Shown here: piece after piece, positions 36,804 through 45,797 of the stretch | Layout: each line of letters starts with the position of its first letter | How positions within the stretch are numbered: the stretch's first letter is position 1 | Source: Bradyrhizobium sp. CCGUVB1N3 | Lineage (GTDB): Bacteria; Pseudomonadota; Alphaproteobacteria; Rhizobiales; Xanthobacteraceae | DNA length: 64,000 bases | Reading direction: 5' to 3' | Assembly: GCF_024199925.1 (NCBI RefSeq) | Contig: NZ_JANADR010000001.1 | Coordinates: forward strand, 4,340,001-4,404,000 | Program-made: the position numbers and the translations under genes | The notes under the pieces: generated by a model | Told to the model about the DNA's origin: nothing | Databases searched by the model: none | Seen by the model: the letters and a program-made list of their open reading frames with translations, nothing else

Positions 36804-37847
36804 ATGCCGAAATTCAGGGTGGTGACGCCGAAGGGCGCGAGCTTCACGGTGGCGGGAAGCGATTATTCCTTCGAGCGGGAGGCGCTCGACCCGATCGACG
36901 CGGAGATCGTCGAGGCGCCGGCCAACGAGACCGAGTTCATCGCCGCAGCCCGGACGGCTGACGCGATCTACGCCAAGGGCATCCCGATCACCAAAGCCAT
37001 CATCGACGCGCTGGAAAACTGCAAAGCGATCACGCTCGGCTCTGTCGGCGTCGACAGCGTCGATGTAAAGGCGGCAACTGCCCGCGGCATTCCAGTGACC
37101 AACATCCCCGACACCTTCATCGAGGAGGTCGCCGACCACGCGATGATGCTGCTGCTTGCAGGCTTCCGCCGCCTGGTCGAGCAGGACCGGATGGTGCGCA
37201 CCGGGCGTTGGGCCGAGGGCCGACCGGCACTGCTGAAGATTCCGCGGCTGATGGGACAGACGCTCGGCTTCATCTCCTTCGGCCGCGTCGCGCGCGCGGT
37301 CGCCAAGCGCGCCGCCCCCTTCGGCCTGCGGATGATGGCCTATGACCCCTTCATCCAGGAAACGCTGATCTATGATCACGGCGTGATACCGGCGACGCTG
37401 AACGAGGTGCTGTCGCAATCGGACTTCGTCTCGATGCACGCCCCCGCCCGGCCCGAGGTGCATCACATGCTGAGCGAGAAGCATTTCCGGCAGATGAAGA
37501 AGGGCTCGATCTTCATCAACACCGGGCGTGGCGCCACGGTGGACGAGGAGAGCCTGATCAAGGCCCTGCAGGAGGGCTGGATCGCGCATGCCGCGCTCGA
37601 CGTGCTGGAGAAGGAGCCGCCGTCGCACAATAATCCCCTGCTCGGCATGGAGAACGTCACCCTGACCGCCCACGTCGCCTCGGCCTCGGCTCGCTTCGAC
37701 GAAGCGCGCAAGCGGCGCGTGGGCTACGAATTGTCACTGGTGCTTCAAGGGATGTGGCCGGTAAGCTGCGTCAATCCGTCGGTGCTGCAGAACACGGCGC
37801 TGCGACGCTGGCAGCCCGTCAGCATGGATCGCGGTCCGAACAGCTAA
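36804..37847 (+). CDS. D-2-hydroxyacid dehydrogenase family protein
   Basis: A 347-residue NAD(P)-dependent dehydrogenase of the SerA/CtBP family. Catalytic residues are present: Arg in INTGRGATVDE, Glu in DVLEKEPPSHNNP and His in LTAHVASASARF. The nucleotide-binding GxGxxG is altered: TLGFISFGRVARAVAKR reads SxGxxA, where relatives have GFGRIG. Cofactor use may differ from the norm. The substrate (a 2-oxo or 2-hydroxy acid) cannot be inferred. It is separate from the serA at 57586-59175. Confidence 0.85.
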   Translation: MPKFRVVTPKGASFTVAGSDYSFEREALDPIDAEIVEAPANETEFIAAARTADAIYAKGIPITKAIIDALENCKAITLGSVGVDSVDVKAATARGIPVTNIPDTFIEEVADHAMMLLLAGFRRLVEQDRMVRTGRWAEGRPALLKIPRLMGQTLGFISFGRVARAVAKRAAPFGLRMMAYDPFIQETLIYDHGVIPATLNEVLSQSDFVSMHAPARPEVHHMLSEKHFRQMKKGSIFINTGRGATVDEESLIKALQEGWIAHAALDVLEKEPPSHNNPLLGMENVTLTAHVASASARFDEARKRRVGYELSLVLQGMWPVSCVNPSVLQNTALRRWQPVSMDRGPNS

Positions 37848-37916
37848 AGCCTGTGACGCGCCTTCAGATGAATTGTACCGGATGTTCCGCTTTCGCGGGC
37901 GTGAGGCCGGAGAGTG

Positions 37917-38753
37917 CTACCTCACCGTAAACTCCACCGGAATCGTAAATCCCATCGACCCGCTCGTGATCTCCGGTGGAAATGGCGGGAAGGGTTGCGC
38001 CTGGCGAACCATCGCCATGGCCTGCGCGTCGAAGGCAGCGACGCCCGACGAGCCGCCGAGACGACTGGACAACACCTGCCCACCGCGGCCGAGTGTGAAA
38101 TTCAACCTGACCACGCCGCGCTGGCCGCCGGCTCCTGACGGATACTGGTGGAAGCGCATCAGGTGTGCGCGGACGCGCTGATTGTAGGACGCAATCACGG
38201 AGGCCACCGCACCGGCGCTCACGGCGGAGGCCGGCGGCGCCTCGCGCTCGGCTCGCGGCGGCGCGCTGGTCCGCGGTGCAGGTGTCGCATCCGACGGCCT
38301 CTTCGCATCGGGGCGAACCACCTTCGGCTTCGCCGGCACGGGCTTCTCGAACGGGACGATCTTTGCCGGCTCCGGCTTTGCGGGTGTCGGCTCCAGCTTC
38401 TGCTCCGGTGGCGCGACGACGTCAGGCTTCTCCTGTGGCGGGGTCGGCGCGATCATCTCCTCAATTGCCTGCTGCTGCACCGGTTCCGGCAGTGAGGCGT
38501 CGGCCTGCTGCATCACCGGCCCCGGCGCCACGTCGAGCGGCATCGGTTGCGGTGCCGACGTCACCGGCGCGAGATCGACAAGGATCGCCGGGCTGCTCAC
38601 CCCCTGCTCCGTCGGCGGCTGCGTGAGCCAGGCCAACGCAACCGCGACGATCGCGGCATGCGCCAGGATGATCGCCGTCGCCGATACGCTCCAGCGCACG
38701 ATTTCGCGCTCGTCAAGCGGCAGATGCAAGGCGAACGCATTCGCCGCCGTCAT
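37917..38753 (-). CDS. tonB: Energy-transducing protein TonB
   Basis: TonB transmits the proton-motive force to outer-membrane receptors such as HmuR. The 278-residue protein has one N-terminal membrane helix (ATAIILAHAAIVAVALAWL), a long Pro/Glu/Lys-rich periplasmic linker (KPDVVAPPEQKLEPTPAKPE), and a C-terminal TonB domain (QRGVVRLNFTLGRGGQVLSS to MGFTIPVEFTVR). Its ATG overlaps the exbD stop by four bases. It is the last gene of the hmuR-hmuQ-hutX-exbBD-tonB series. Confidence 0.95.
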   Translation of the reverse strand: MTAANAFALHLPLDEREIVRWSVSATAIILAHAAIVAVALAWLTQPPTEQGVSSPAILVDLAPVTSAPQPMPLDVAPGPVMQQADASLPEPVQQQAIEEMIAPTPPQEKPDVVAPPEQKLEPTPAKPEPAKIVPFEKPVPAKPKVVRPDAKRPSDATPAPRTSAPPRAEREAPPASAVSAGAVASVIASYNQRVRAHLMRFHQYPSGAGGQRGVVRLNFTLGRGGQVLSSRLGGSSGVAAFDAQAMAMVRQAQPFPPFPPEITSGSMGFTIPVEFTVR

Positions 38754-39196
38754 TTGCGCACCTCGAGGCCGACAAGGGCGACCTTGAGATAGCCGGCGTC
38801 GCGAAGTGCGTTCATGACCTCCATGAGATTGCCATAGCTGACGGCCTTGTCGGCGCGCAGGTAAATCCGCTCGTCCTTGCGCCCTCTGGTCGTCGCATCG
38901 AGCGCAGCCACGAGGCCGTCGCGGCCCACGGCGTCCTCGCCGACAGCAACGGCGAGATCAGGCTTCACGGTGACGAAAACCGGCTTGTCGGGCCGCGGCT
39001 GCGGCTCGGCGGCGGTTGCGGGCAGATCGACGCCGATATCGACGGTGGCAAGGGGTGCTGCGACCATGAAGATGATCAAGAGCACCAGCATCACGTCGAT
39101 GAAGGGTGTAACGTTGATCTCATGCGCGACGTCGAGATCGTCGAAGGCACCGCGGCGCAGTCCCAATGTCGCGCGTCCTCCGAGCTTGGCCGTCAT
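38750..39196 (-). CDS. exbD: TonB-system proton channel protein ExbD
   Basis: A 148-residue protein with one membrane helix (INVTPFIDVMLVLLIIFMVA), containing the conserved Asp needed for proton flow (FIDVMLVLLI). The periplasmic domain follows. It lies three bases after exbB. Confidence 0.95.
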   Translation of the reverse strand: MTAKLGGRATLGLRRGAFDDLDVAHEINVTPFIDVMLVLLIIFMVAAPLATVDIGVDLPATAAEPQPRPDKPVFVTVKPDLAVAVGEDAVGRDGLVAALDATTRGRKDERIYLRADKAVSYGNLMEVMNALRDAGYLKVALVGLEVRK

Positions 39197-39199
39197 GCC

Positions 39200-39979
39200 C
39201 TACTCCGCCGCCCGCGCCAGCGAGAAGTCGCGACGATCGCGCTGCCGGCTCACCAGCAGCATGAGCTGGGCCGAGGCATCGCCGAGCAGCGCGCGATAAT
39301 TTGCGATGCCGCGGACCAGGTGATTGTAGATCACCACGGCCGGGATTGCCGCGACGAGGCCGAGCGCTGTCGCGAGCAGTGCTTCTGCGATGCCGGGCGC
39401 GACCACGGCAAGGCTGGTGGTGTGGGTCTCCGAGATGCCGATGAAGGCGTTCATGATGCCCCAGACGGTGCCAAAGAGGCCGACGAACGGCGCAGTGGCG
39501 CCGATCGTCGCGAGCACGCCGGTGCCGCGTGCGATCTGCCGCGACATCGCGGCCTCGACGCGCTCGAGCCGCAGCGCAATGCGTGCCTCGAGACCATCGC
39601 CAATGATGCCGCCGGAAAGATCGGCCTCCTTGGCCGTGCTCTGAATGAGCTGGGCGACCGCGTCACTGGCGGCGCCGGCTCGCTTCGCCGCCTCGGACAT
39701 CGTGATGTCAGCTTCGAGCGCGCGCGTTCGCGTCACGGCCAGCGCGCTCTTGCGGCGGAGCTCAACCGTCTTGGCGAGCCAGACCGTCCACGTCACCAGC
39801 GAGGCGCAGACGAGCCCGATCATCACCGCCTTCACCACGATGTCGGCGCTGAGGAACATGCCCCATGGCGAGAGGTTGCGCGGCAGAAGCGCCTCATCCG
39901 TCGCCGCCGTGGCAGAAGCCGACGACAACGCCAGCAACGCGCCTGCCGCGAACATCCACCGAAGGAACAAGCTCCGCAT
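39200..39979 (-). CDS. exbB: TonB-system proton channel protein ExbB
   Basis: A 259-residue MotA/TolQ/ExbB family protein. A signal-like N-terminal helix (WMFAAGALLALSSASATAA) precedes the three-helix core, with the conserved IGATAPFVGLFGTVWGIMNA and ALLATALGLVAAIPAVVIYN. The length and extra N-terminal segment match the rhizobial form. It forms the motor with ExbD and TonB. Confidence 0.95.
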   Translation of the reverse strand: MRSLFLRWMFAAGALLALSSASATAATDEALLPRNLSPWGMFLSADIVVKAVMIGLVCASLVTWTVWLAKTVELRRKSALAVTRTRALEADITMSEAAKRAGAASDAVAQLIQSTAKEADLSGGIIGDGLEARIALRLERVEAAMSRQIARGTGVLATIGATAPFVGLFGTVWGIMNAFIGISETHTTSLAVVAPGIAEALLATALGLVAAIPAVVIYNHLVRGIANYRALLGDASAQLMLLVSRQRDRRDFSLARAAE

Positions 39980-39994
39980 CCTGACCTCCCAACG

Positions 39995-40510
39995 CTATGG
40001 CACGGCGGACGCTCCGATCCGCTCCGCAAGCTGCCTGAACCGCGCGAGCTGATCGGCGCGCAATGCGCGGGTCTCATCGCGGCCGACGAAGACCTTGAAC
40101 ATGATGCTGCCATCGACATTGACGAAGGCGATGAACGCCGACGTCTTTCCCATGAAGGGACGCTCGACGAAGGCGATGGCGGCACAGCGGGTGTGCCTGA
40201 GATGCCCGTGCAGCCCCTTCGGCTGCATCAGGTTGAAATAGCCGCGGCCGACTTCGCCGGCGGGGACCGCGCCGGTGAACTCGAATATCCCGTCGTCGGT
40301 ATGAACGATAAGCGTGAGCTCGCCCCATTGCGCGATATCCTGCATGGCGATCTCGAAACGATCGCCGCCGGCCATCGAGACCATCGGCGACGGCAACGCT
40401 TCGATGACCTGGTGCGGCGTGACCTTGCGCTCGCGCGCGACATCCTCGATCACCGCGCCCGGATTGTCCGCCATGTACGCCCTGAGGTCGGCGAGGTCCG
40501 TGCTCAGCAT
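39995..40510 (-). CDS. hutX: Haem utilisation carrier HutX/HuvX family protein
   Basis: A 171-residue cytoplasmic protein of the HutX family, which binds haem and passes it to a haem-degrading or haem-using protein. Motifs: AVIEDVARERKVTPHQVIEA, then MQDIAQWGELTLIVHTDDG, HLRHTRCAAIAFVERPFMGK and SIMFKVFVGRDETRALRADQ. GGAGAG lies upstream of the ATG at 40510; an upstream start five codons before has no such site. It lies between hmuQ and exbB. Confidence 0.9.
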   Translation of the reverse strand: MLSTDLADLRAYMADNPGAVIEDVARERKVTPHQVIEALPSPMVSMAGGDRFEIAMQDIAQWGELTLIVHTDDGIFEFTGAVPAGEVGRGYFNLMQPKGLHGHLRHTRCAAIAFVERPFMGKTSAFIAFVNVDGSIMFKVFVGRDETRALRADQLARFRQLAERIGASAVP

Positions 40511-40521
40511 CCCACTCTCCT

Positions 40522-40857
40522 TCAAGCAGCGGCGCTGGTCTTGCGCTCGCTCTGGATGACCTCGAAGCCTTCGAATTTGGGATGGCCGAGATAGAGGCTT
40601 TCGCCACCCCTGCTGTCGGCGCGGGCGTGCGCGCGGCGGAATTCCTCAGAGCGCGTCCAGGCTTCGAACGCGGCCTTGTCGACCCAGCTCGTGTGCGAGG
40701 AATAGAGTGTGTGGTCCTCCGCTTCCGGCCCCCTCAACAGGTGAAACTCGACGAAGCCAGGCATGGCGTCGAGATAGGATTCGCGTGTGGCCCAGACGGT
40801 CTCGAACGCAGTCTCTGCGCCCTTCTTCACCTGGAACCGATTCATGGCGATGAACAT
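40522..40857 (-). CDS. hmuQ: IsdG-type haem-degrading monooxygenase HmuQ
   Basis: A 111-residue ABM-domain protein starting MFIAMNRFQVKKGAETAFET. The IsdG-family catalytic triad is visible: Asn6 (MNRF), Trp68 (FEAWTRS) and His77 (FRRAHAR). In Bradyrhizobium japonicum, HmuQ is a known haem oxygenase that releases iron. The gene sits directly downstream of the hmuR receptor gene, 95 bases away, and 11 bases upstream of hutX, so degradation is coupled to uptake. Confidence 0.92.
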   Translation of the reverse strand: MFIAMNRFQVKKGAETAFETVWATRESYLDAMPGFVEFHLLRGPEAEDHTLYSSHTSWVDKAAFEAWTRSEEFRRAHARADSRGGESLYLGHPKFEGFEVIQSERKTSAAA

Positions 40858-40952
40858 GTCATTCTCTCCTTTTCGAAACTGAAACGCGCCAGAGCCGCGC
40901 TGGAGCATCAACGCGGCCCGGCGGAGATTGGGGTGATGCATGCCGTGGCCGG

Positions 40953-43295
40953 CTACGCGCCCCCGAGGTGGATCTTCAGGCCGGCCTTGTAGACCGCACC
41001 GGGGCCGGGGCTGGAGAACAGCACGTCGTTCTGCGTCGTGCCGTCGGTCGAGCTGCCGGGAATGGCGTAGGGCCGGTAGTATTGATTGAGCAGGTTGTCG
41101 ATCGAAGCGGTGAAGGTGATGTCCTTGGTCGCCTGATAGGTCAGGTAGAGATTCACCAGCTCGTAACCCGTCGACGGCAGGTAGCCGGCTGGGACATCGT
41201 TGTTGGCGCCGAACGAGGCCCATTGCGCCGAGATCGTCAGCGCGCGGTCCAGCAGGCGAACGCCGGCCGTGGTCACGACCTTGCGCGGGGTGATGGTGGC
41301 AAGCCCGATATTGGTCGCGGTGTTCTTGCCGCGTATCAGGTGACCCGAGACCCCGACGAACCAGGCGCCTGCATCGTACATCGTCTCCGCCTCAAAACCC
41401 TCGATCCGGGCGTGGGCGATGTTCTGGTACTGGTAGTACTGGCTGTAGGATCCGTACGGTGTCGCAACCCGCGTCGAGGCAACGAGGTCGATGTAGCCGT
41501 CGACGTCGTTGCGGAAGACGTTGAACTTGCCGCGGAAGGAGTCGACGGCCGAGAAGATGCCGTCATATTTGAGATTGACACCCGCCTCCTTGTTCTTGCC
41601 GATCTCCGGCCGCAAGTTCGGATTGGGCAGGAAGCAGAACAGACCGATCGAGCCATCCGGACAGGTGAAGAACGCGGGTCCGCCTCCGGTCGCATGCGCG
41701 CCCGAGATCACCGTCTCGGTGATCGACGGCGCGCGATAGCCTTCGGCATAGCTGACATAGGGCGTGAAGCCTGCAACCGGGGTGACGCCGAGGGTAATCT
41801 TCGGCGAAACGCGATCGCCGCCGGCATCCGTGCTGCCCGAGTGCAGGTCGTAATGATCGTAGCGCAGCGCGCTGACGGCCTCGAACCAGGTCCCGTAGTT
41901 CTGCTTCAACTGGAGGAAACCGCCCGACACGTTGCGGATGCCGCTCGGTGTCGTGATGTTGGAGTTGCCGCGACTGTCGGTCGTCCCGACGTCGTCCTGG
42001 AACGCATCGAGACCCCAGGTCAGCGCATTGCGCCAGTCGCCAACGTCGAAGCGCGTGGTGTTGTTGGCATCGATGCCGATCGTATCAAGCACATAGCCGC
42101 GCTTGTCGCCGACGCAGCCGGAGATGTTGTTGCCGTAGACACCGGCGCCGCAAAAGGCCGTGCCGCCTGTGGAATAGTGATAGGTCTTGGTCTGGTCGTT
42201 GTCGGTGCGATTGCCGTAGACCGACATATGCCAGTCGAACAGGCGGTCGTCGGGACGCGAATAATTCCAGGTGATCGTGCCGGTGTAGTTCTTGGCGTCG
42301 GAGGCATAGACCGACGAACCCTGATAGAGCGCGCGCTGCGCGGCGGTGAGCACCGGACCGCGATTGAACTGGCCGATATTGTACTGGTCGTCCTGGAAAA
42401 TGGCGCCGAACTTGACCTCATGCCCGGCGGCCGGCCGCACCGTGAGCTTCATCAGGCCACTCGTGATCTGGTTGCCGGTGTTGCCGATCTCGGTGCCCGA
42501 GCCGTCCTTGTAGTTGCCCTGCGTGCGATACACTGCGCCCCCGAACACATCGACGTCAGGCGTGGCACGCACGCCGCCGAACACCGAGCCGAGGCCGCGA
42601 TCCTTGTTGGTGCCATAGGAGCCGCTCATGTCGACACCCCAGCGCTCGCCGGGGCGCAACACATCCTCGATGTCCTTGGTGCGGAACGACACCACGCCGC
42701 CGATCGCGCCCGAGCCGTAGATGTTGGCGGTCGGGCCGCGCACCACGTCGACGCCGCCGACCAGCTCGGGGTCGAGGAAGAAGGAGCCGTTGGCGTTATG
42801 CCCGGTGCGCTGGTAGTTCTGCCGCGCGCCGTCGACGACCACGGCGACGCGGCCGAAATCCTGCAAGCCGCGGACGTTGATAACGGTCGAGGGATCGTCG
42901 CCGCGCTCCTGGAACGATACGCCTGGAACGTTGTAGAAGATATCGGACAACCGGTTCGGCTGAAGCCCCTGGATCTTCTCCAGCGTGACAACGCTGACCG
43001 GCGCCAGCGCGTCGATGGCGCGCTCCTCGGTCTTCGACGCGGCAACCGTGATCGTATCGAGCGATTGAACGCTGGTCGTGCTTGCCTGCGCATGTGCGTC
43101 CATTGCACGCGCGGCCACCTGCTGATCCGCTTGCGGCTTGGATGGCTTGCGCTTGGCCTGCTTCGGCGTGGACGTGGCACGTGCGCTCTGCTGGTCGGCA
43201 GTCTGTGCGAGACCGCTCCCCGGCAATGCCGCCGCCATTGAAACAACCGACGCACCCAGAATCAGCGCGCGCGAATACCTAGCTCCGTCAGCCAT
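40953..43295 (-). CDS. hmuR: TonB-dependent haem/haemoglobin outer-membrane receptor HmuR
   Basis: A 780-residue receptor: signal peptide (LILGASVVSMAAALPGSGLA), a Lys/Gln-rich extension of about 45 residues, TonB box DTITVAA near residue 80, plug domain (SVVTLEKIQGLQPNRLSDIF, then VNVRGLQDFGRVAVVVDGAR) and a 22-strand barrel. The C-terminus ends VYKAGLKIHLGGA, typical of an outer-membrane barrel, though the last residue is not aromatic. It matches the TonB-hemoglobin/transferrin/lactoferrin receptor family. It is divergent from hmuP-T-U-V. Confidence 0.95.
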   Translation of the reverse strand: MADGARYSRALILGASVVSMAAALPGSGLAQTADQQSARATSTPKQAKRKPSKPQADQQVAARAMDAHAQASTTSVQSLDTITVAASKTEERAIDALAPVSVVTLEKIQGLQPNRLSDIFYNVPGVSFQERGDDPSTVINVRGLQDFGRVAVVVDGARQNYQRTGHNANGSFFLDPELVGGVDVVRGPTANIYGSGAIGGVVSFRTKDIEDVLRPGERWGVDMSGSYGTNKDRGLGSVFGGVRATPDVDVFGGAVYRTQGNYKDGSGTEIGNTGNQITSGLMKLTVRPAAGHEVKFGAIFQDDQYNIGQFNRGPVLTAAQRALYQGSSVYASDAKNYTGTITWNYSRPDDRLFDWHMSVYGNRTDNDQTKTYHYSTGGTAFCGAGVYGNNISGCVGDKRGYVLDTIGIDANNTTRFDVGDWRNALTWGLDAFQDDVGTTDSRGNSNITTPSGIRNVSGGFLQLKQNYGTWFEAVSALRYDHYDLHSGSTDAGGDRVSPKITLGVTPVAGFTPYVSYAEGYRAPSITETVISGAHATGGGPAFFTCPDGSIGLFCFLPNPNLRPEIGKNKEAGVNLKYDGIFSAVDSFRGKFNVFRNDVDGYIDLVASTRVATPYGSYSQYYQYQNIAHARIEGFEAETMYDAGAWFVGVSGHLIRGKNTATNIGLATITPRKVVTTAGVRLLDRALTISAQWASFGANNDVPAGYLPSTGYELVNLYLTYQATKDITFTASIDNLLNQYYRPYAIPGSSTDGTTQNDVLFSSPGPGAVYKAGLKIHLGGA

Positions 43296-43456
43296 AAAAG
43301 CCCCAGCCCAATCATCTCTGTGTTCGTTCTGGCTGGCGTGCGCCGCGCGAGGCGAGCGACTGGCTGGCTATGCTTTGGCGCGCAGGCCGTCGGCCTGCAT
43401 CGCGTCTCGATTGGTTACGTCCCGTGCCATATCAGGTCAAGAATGCACGGTTACAG

Positions 43457-43473
43457 TTTATATCGATTGTAAA
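43457..43473. promoter_or_regulatory. Candidate Irr box (ICE) in the hmuR/hmuP intergenic region
   Basis: The 17-base TTTATATCGATTGTAAA keeps the outer arms TTTA and TAAA at the spacing of the rhizobial Irr box (TTTAGAA-N3-TTCTAAA), but the inner bases differ. It sits within a wider imperfect palindrome (TTACAG...TTGTAA, 43451-43472). It lies 79 bases upstream of hmuP and 161 bases upstream of hmuR. In Bradyrhizobium this intergenic region is known to hold an iron control element bound by Irr. Confidence 0.5.
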
Positions 43474-43551
43474 TCGCAGCCGTTGGAATGCGCATCCCGC
43501 GACCTATACAAGCATCCGACATCCGAATTTCGAAAGCACCTTAGCAATACA

Positions 43552-43758
43552 ATGTCGCAAGCTTCCGGAGACGACAGCAGCACGCCCGCGGCACACGCGG
43601 GAAACCCTTCCGTGGCAGCGAGAAGTTTGATCATGCAGGGCAACCGAATCGACAGCCGCGCACTGTTCGCGACTGAGCGCGAAATCATCATCACCCATGG
43701 CGATGACCGCTACCGCCTGCGGCTGACCTCACAAAACAAGCTGATCCTGACGAAGTAA
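43552..43758 (+). CDS. hmuP: Haemin uptake protein HmuP (HemP family)
   Basis: A 68-residue protein whose C-terminal half is the HemP domain: IDSRALFATEREIIITHGDD then RYRLRLTSQNKLILTK. In Bradyrhizobium, HmuP is a co-activator, with Irr, of haem uptake genes. A later in-frame ATG at 43633 (MQGNRIDSR) has GAGAAG upstream and may be the true start; the first ATG at 43552 has a poor ribosome site. It is followed six bases later by hmuT. Confidence 0.88.
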   Translation: MSQASGDDSSTPAAHAGNPSVAARSLIMQGNRIDSRALFATEREIIITHGDDRYRLRLTSQNKLILTK

Positions 43759-43764
43759 CTGACA

Positions 43765-44712
43765 ATGACATATTGTCGCACGCTCGCGCATCTGCTCATC
43801 ACAAGCGCCATTGCGCTCGGCGCGGCCTCGCATGCCGCTGGCATTACAGTGCACGACGCCCGCAACCGTGATGTCGCGGTCGACGATCCCGCCCGCACCG
43901 TCTCGATCGGCGGCGCCATCACCGAGATCCTCTACGCGCTCGGGCTCGAGAACAGGCTGGTCGGCGTCGACACGACGAGCCTCTATCCGGCAGCGGCGCT
44001 GCACGACAAACGCAACGTCGGCTACATGCGCCAGATCTCCGCCGAGGGCGTCCTGGGACTGAATCCCACGCTGATCCTGGCCGTCCAGGGATCCGGTCCG
44101 CGCGAAACGCTTGATATCCTCGATACCGCGAAAGTGCCGATGGTCCTGGTGCCTGAGATCTTTTCCGAGCAGGGCCTGCTCGACAAGATCGCCCTGGTCG
44201 GCCACGCCATGGGCGTCGATGCGCGGGCCACATGCCTGAGCGGCGCAGTTGCCGCCGATCTCGCGCAGCTCCGCGAGCTGCGTGGCAAGGTGACGAAGCC
44301 GGTCCGTGTGATGTTCGTGATGTCGCTCCAGAACGGGCGGGCGATGGTCGCCGGCCAGAAGACCGCGGCCGACGAGATCATCAGACTGGCCGGCGCCGCC
44401 AACGCCGTCGACGACTATGAGGGCTACAAGATCATCAGCGACGAGGCGATCGTCGCGGCCAGGCCGGAAGTCGTGCTGTCGATCGAGCGCGGCAGGGAGA
44501 CGCTCCAGGCCGAGGCGGTCTATGCCCATCCCGGCTTCGCCCTGACGCCCGTCGCCGCCAACAAGGCCTTCATCGCGATGGAAGGACTTTACCTGCTCGG
44601 CTTCGGGCCGCGCACGGCGGCAGCGGCGCGCGATCTCTCGATCAGGCTCTATCCGGAGCTGGCCGCGCAGGCGGGGGCGCCGGCCGTGTTGACGGCCGAT
44701 TGCCGGCAATGA
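43765..44712 (+). CDS. hmuT: Haem ABC transporter periplasmic binding protein HmuT
   Basis: A 315-residue helical-backbone binding protein. Signal peptide LAHLLITSAIALGAASHAAG is followed by the class III binding domain (RTVSIGGAITEILYALGLEN, then LNPTLILAVQGSGPRETLDI, and VKIISDEAIVAARPEVVLSI-like). It receives haem from HmuR in the periplasm. Its stop overlaps the hmuU ATG (ATGA). Confidence 0.94.
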   Translation: MTYCRTLAHLLITSAIALGAASHAAGITVHDARNRDVAVDDPARTVSIGGAITEILYALGLENRLVGVDTTSLYPAAALHDKRNVGYMRQISAEGVLGLNPTLILAVQGSGPRETLDILDTAKVPMVLVPEIFSEQGLLDKIALVGHAMGVDARATCLSGAVAADLAQLRELRGKVTKPVRVMFVMSLQNGRAMVAGQKTAADEIIRLAGAANAVDDYEGYKIISDEAIVAARPEVVLSIERGRETLQAEAVYAHPGFALTPVAANKAFIAMEGLYLLGFGPRTAAAARDLSIRLYPELAAQAGAPAVLTADCRQ

Positions 44713-45797
44713 GCATGGCGTTCGAGGTGAAGGCAGGCGACCGCGCGCGGCCGAGGCAGAATGTTGCGGCGTTCACCATGGCCGCGCTCCTCCTTACCCT
44801 TCTCGCTTCAGCCATTGCCTCCCTCACCGTCGGCGCGGCCGGCATTCCGCTGCACCGCCTTGCTGCGGCCCTTGGCGTCTGGGGCGATGGCGCGACCGGT
44901 CCGCTCCTTACGCGCGATCAGCTCGTGCTGTGGTCGATCCGCATCCCGCGAATTGCAGCGGCGGCGATGATCGGCGGCCTCCTCGCGGCCGCGGGCGCGA
45001 TCATGCAGGGACTGTTTCGCAATCCGCTGGCCGACCCGGCGCTGGTCGGTGTCTCCAGCGGCGGCGCACTGGCGGCTGCGGCAGCCATCGTCTTCACGGA
45101 CTCACACCTCGGCGAGACCATGCGCGCCCTGCAAACCGAACTGTTGCCGCTTGCGGCGTTCGGCGGCTCACTCCTGACGACGGCAGCCCTCTACGGTATC
45201 AGCAGCCGCTCGGGCAAGACCTCGATCGCAGTCTTTCTGCTCGCCGGTGTCGCCATCACCGCCATCACCAATGCCGGCATCGGCCTCCTGGTGTTTATCG
45301 CCGATGACCGCCAGCTCCGCGACATCACGTTCTGGATGCTGGGCTCGATGAGCGGCGTGACCTGGGCCAAGAACGCCATGCTCGTGCCCGTGCTGCTGCT
45401 CGGGCTCTCGGCCTGTGCCTTCATTGCCCGAGGTCTCGATGTCCTCGCGCTCGGCGAGGCGGAAGCCTTTCACGGCGGCGTCGATGTCGAGCGGTTGAAG
45501 CGGACGTCGATCGTTCTGATCTCCGCCATGACCGGTGTTGCGGTCTCGGTCTGCGGCGTCATCGGTTTCGTCGGCATCGTCGTCCCGCACGCGCTGCGGC
45601 TCGTGATCGGACCGGCGCACCGCTCGCTGTTGCCGGCCTCTGTGCTACTCGGAGCGATCCTGATGCTCGGCGCCGACACGCTCGCCCGCACCATCGTGGC
45701 ACCGGCTGAAATGCCGATCGGCATCCTGACCGCTGCGGTCGGAGCTCCCGTGTTCCTCGCGATCCTGCTTCGTCAGCGCGGGCTTGCGACGCTGTGA
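44709..45797 (+). CDS. hmuU: Haem ABC transporter permease HmuU
   Basis: A 362-residue FecCD/BtuC-family permease with about ten helices. The conserved loop that contacts the ATPase (SGVTWAKNAMLVPVLLLGLS then ALGEAEAFHGGVDVERLKR) and the conserved segment GFVGIVVPHALRLVIGPAHR are present. I chose the ATG that overlaps the hmuT stop; another ATG two codons later also fits. The GTG of hmuV overlaps its stop. Confidence 0.94.
   Translation: MSMAFEVKAGDRARPRQNVAAFTMAALLLTLLASAIASLTVGAAGIPLHRLAAALGVWGDGATGPLLTRDQLVLWSIRIPRIAAAAMIGGLLAAAGAIMQGLFRNPLADPALVGVSSGGALAAAAAIVFTDSHLGETMRALQTELLPLAAFGGSLLTTAALYGISSRSGKTSIAVFLLAGVAITAITNAGIGLLVFIADDRQLRDITFWMLGSMSGVTWAKNAMLVPVLLLGLSACAFIARGLDVLALGEAEAFHGGVDVERLKRTSIVLISAMTGVAVSVCGVIGFVGIVVPHALRLVIGPAHRSLLPASVLLGAILMLGADTLARTIVAPAEMPIGILTAAVGAPVFLAILLRQRGLATL

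Noticed and set aside
34847..36961. A 704-codon open frame antisense to the chemoreceptor gene
   Set aside because: It is the mirror of the receptor's codon bias and has no recognisable domain or ribosome site.
40968..43241. A 757-codon open frame antisense to hmuR
   Set aside because: The product is a low-complexity Arg/Gly/Asp/His mix, as expected from the complement of GC-rich coding DNA; hmuR is clear on the other strand.
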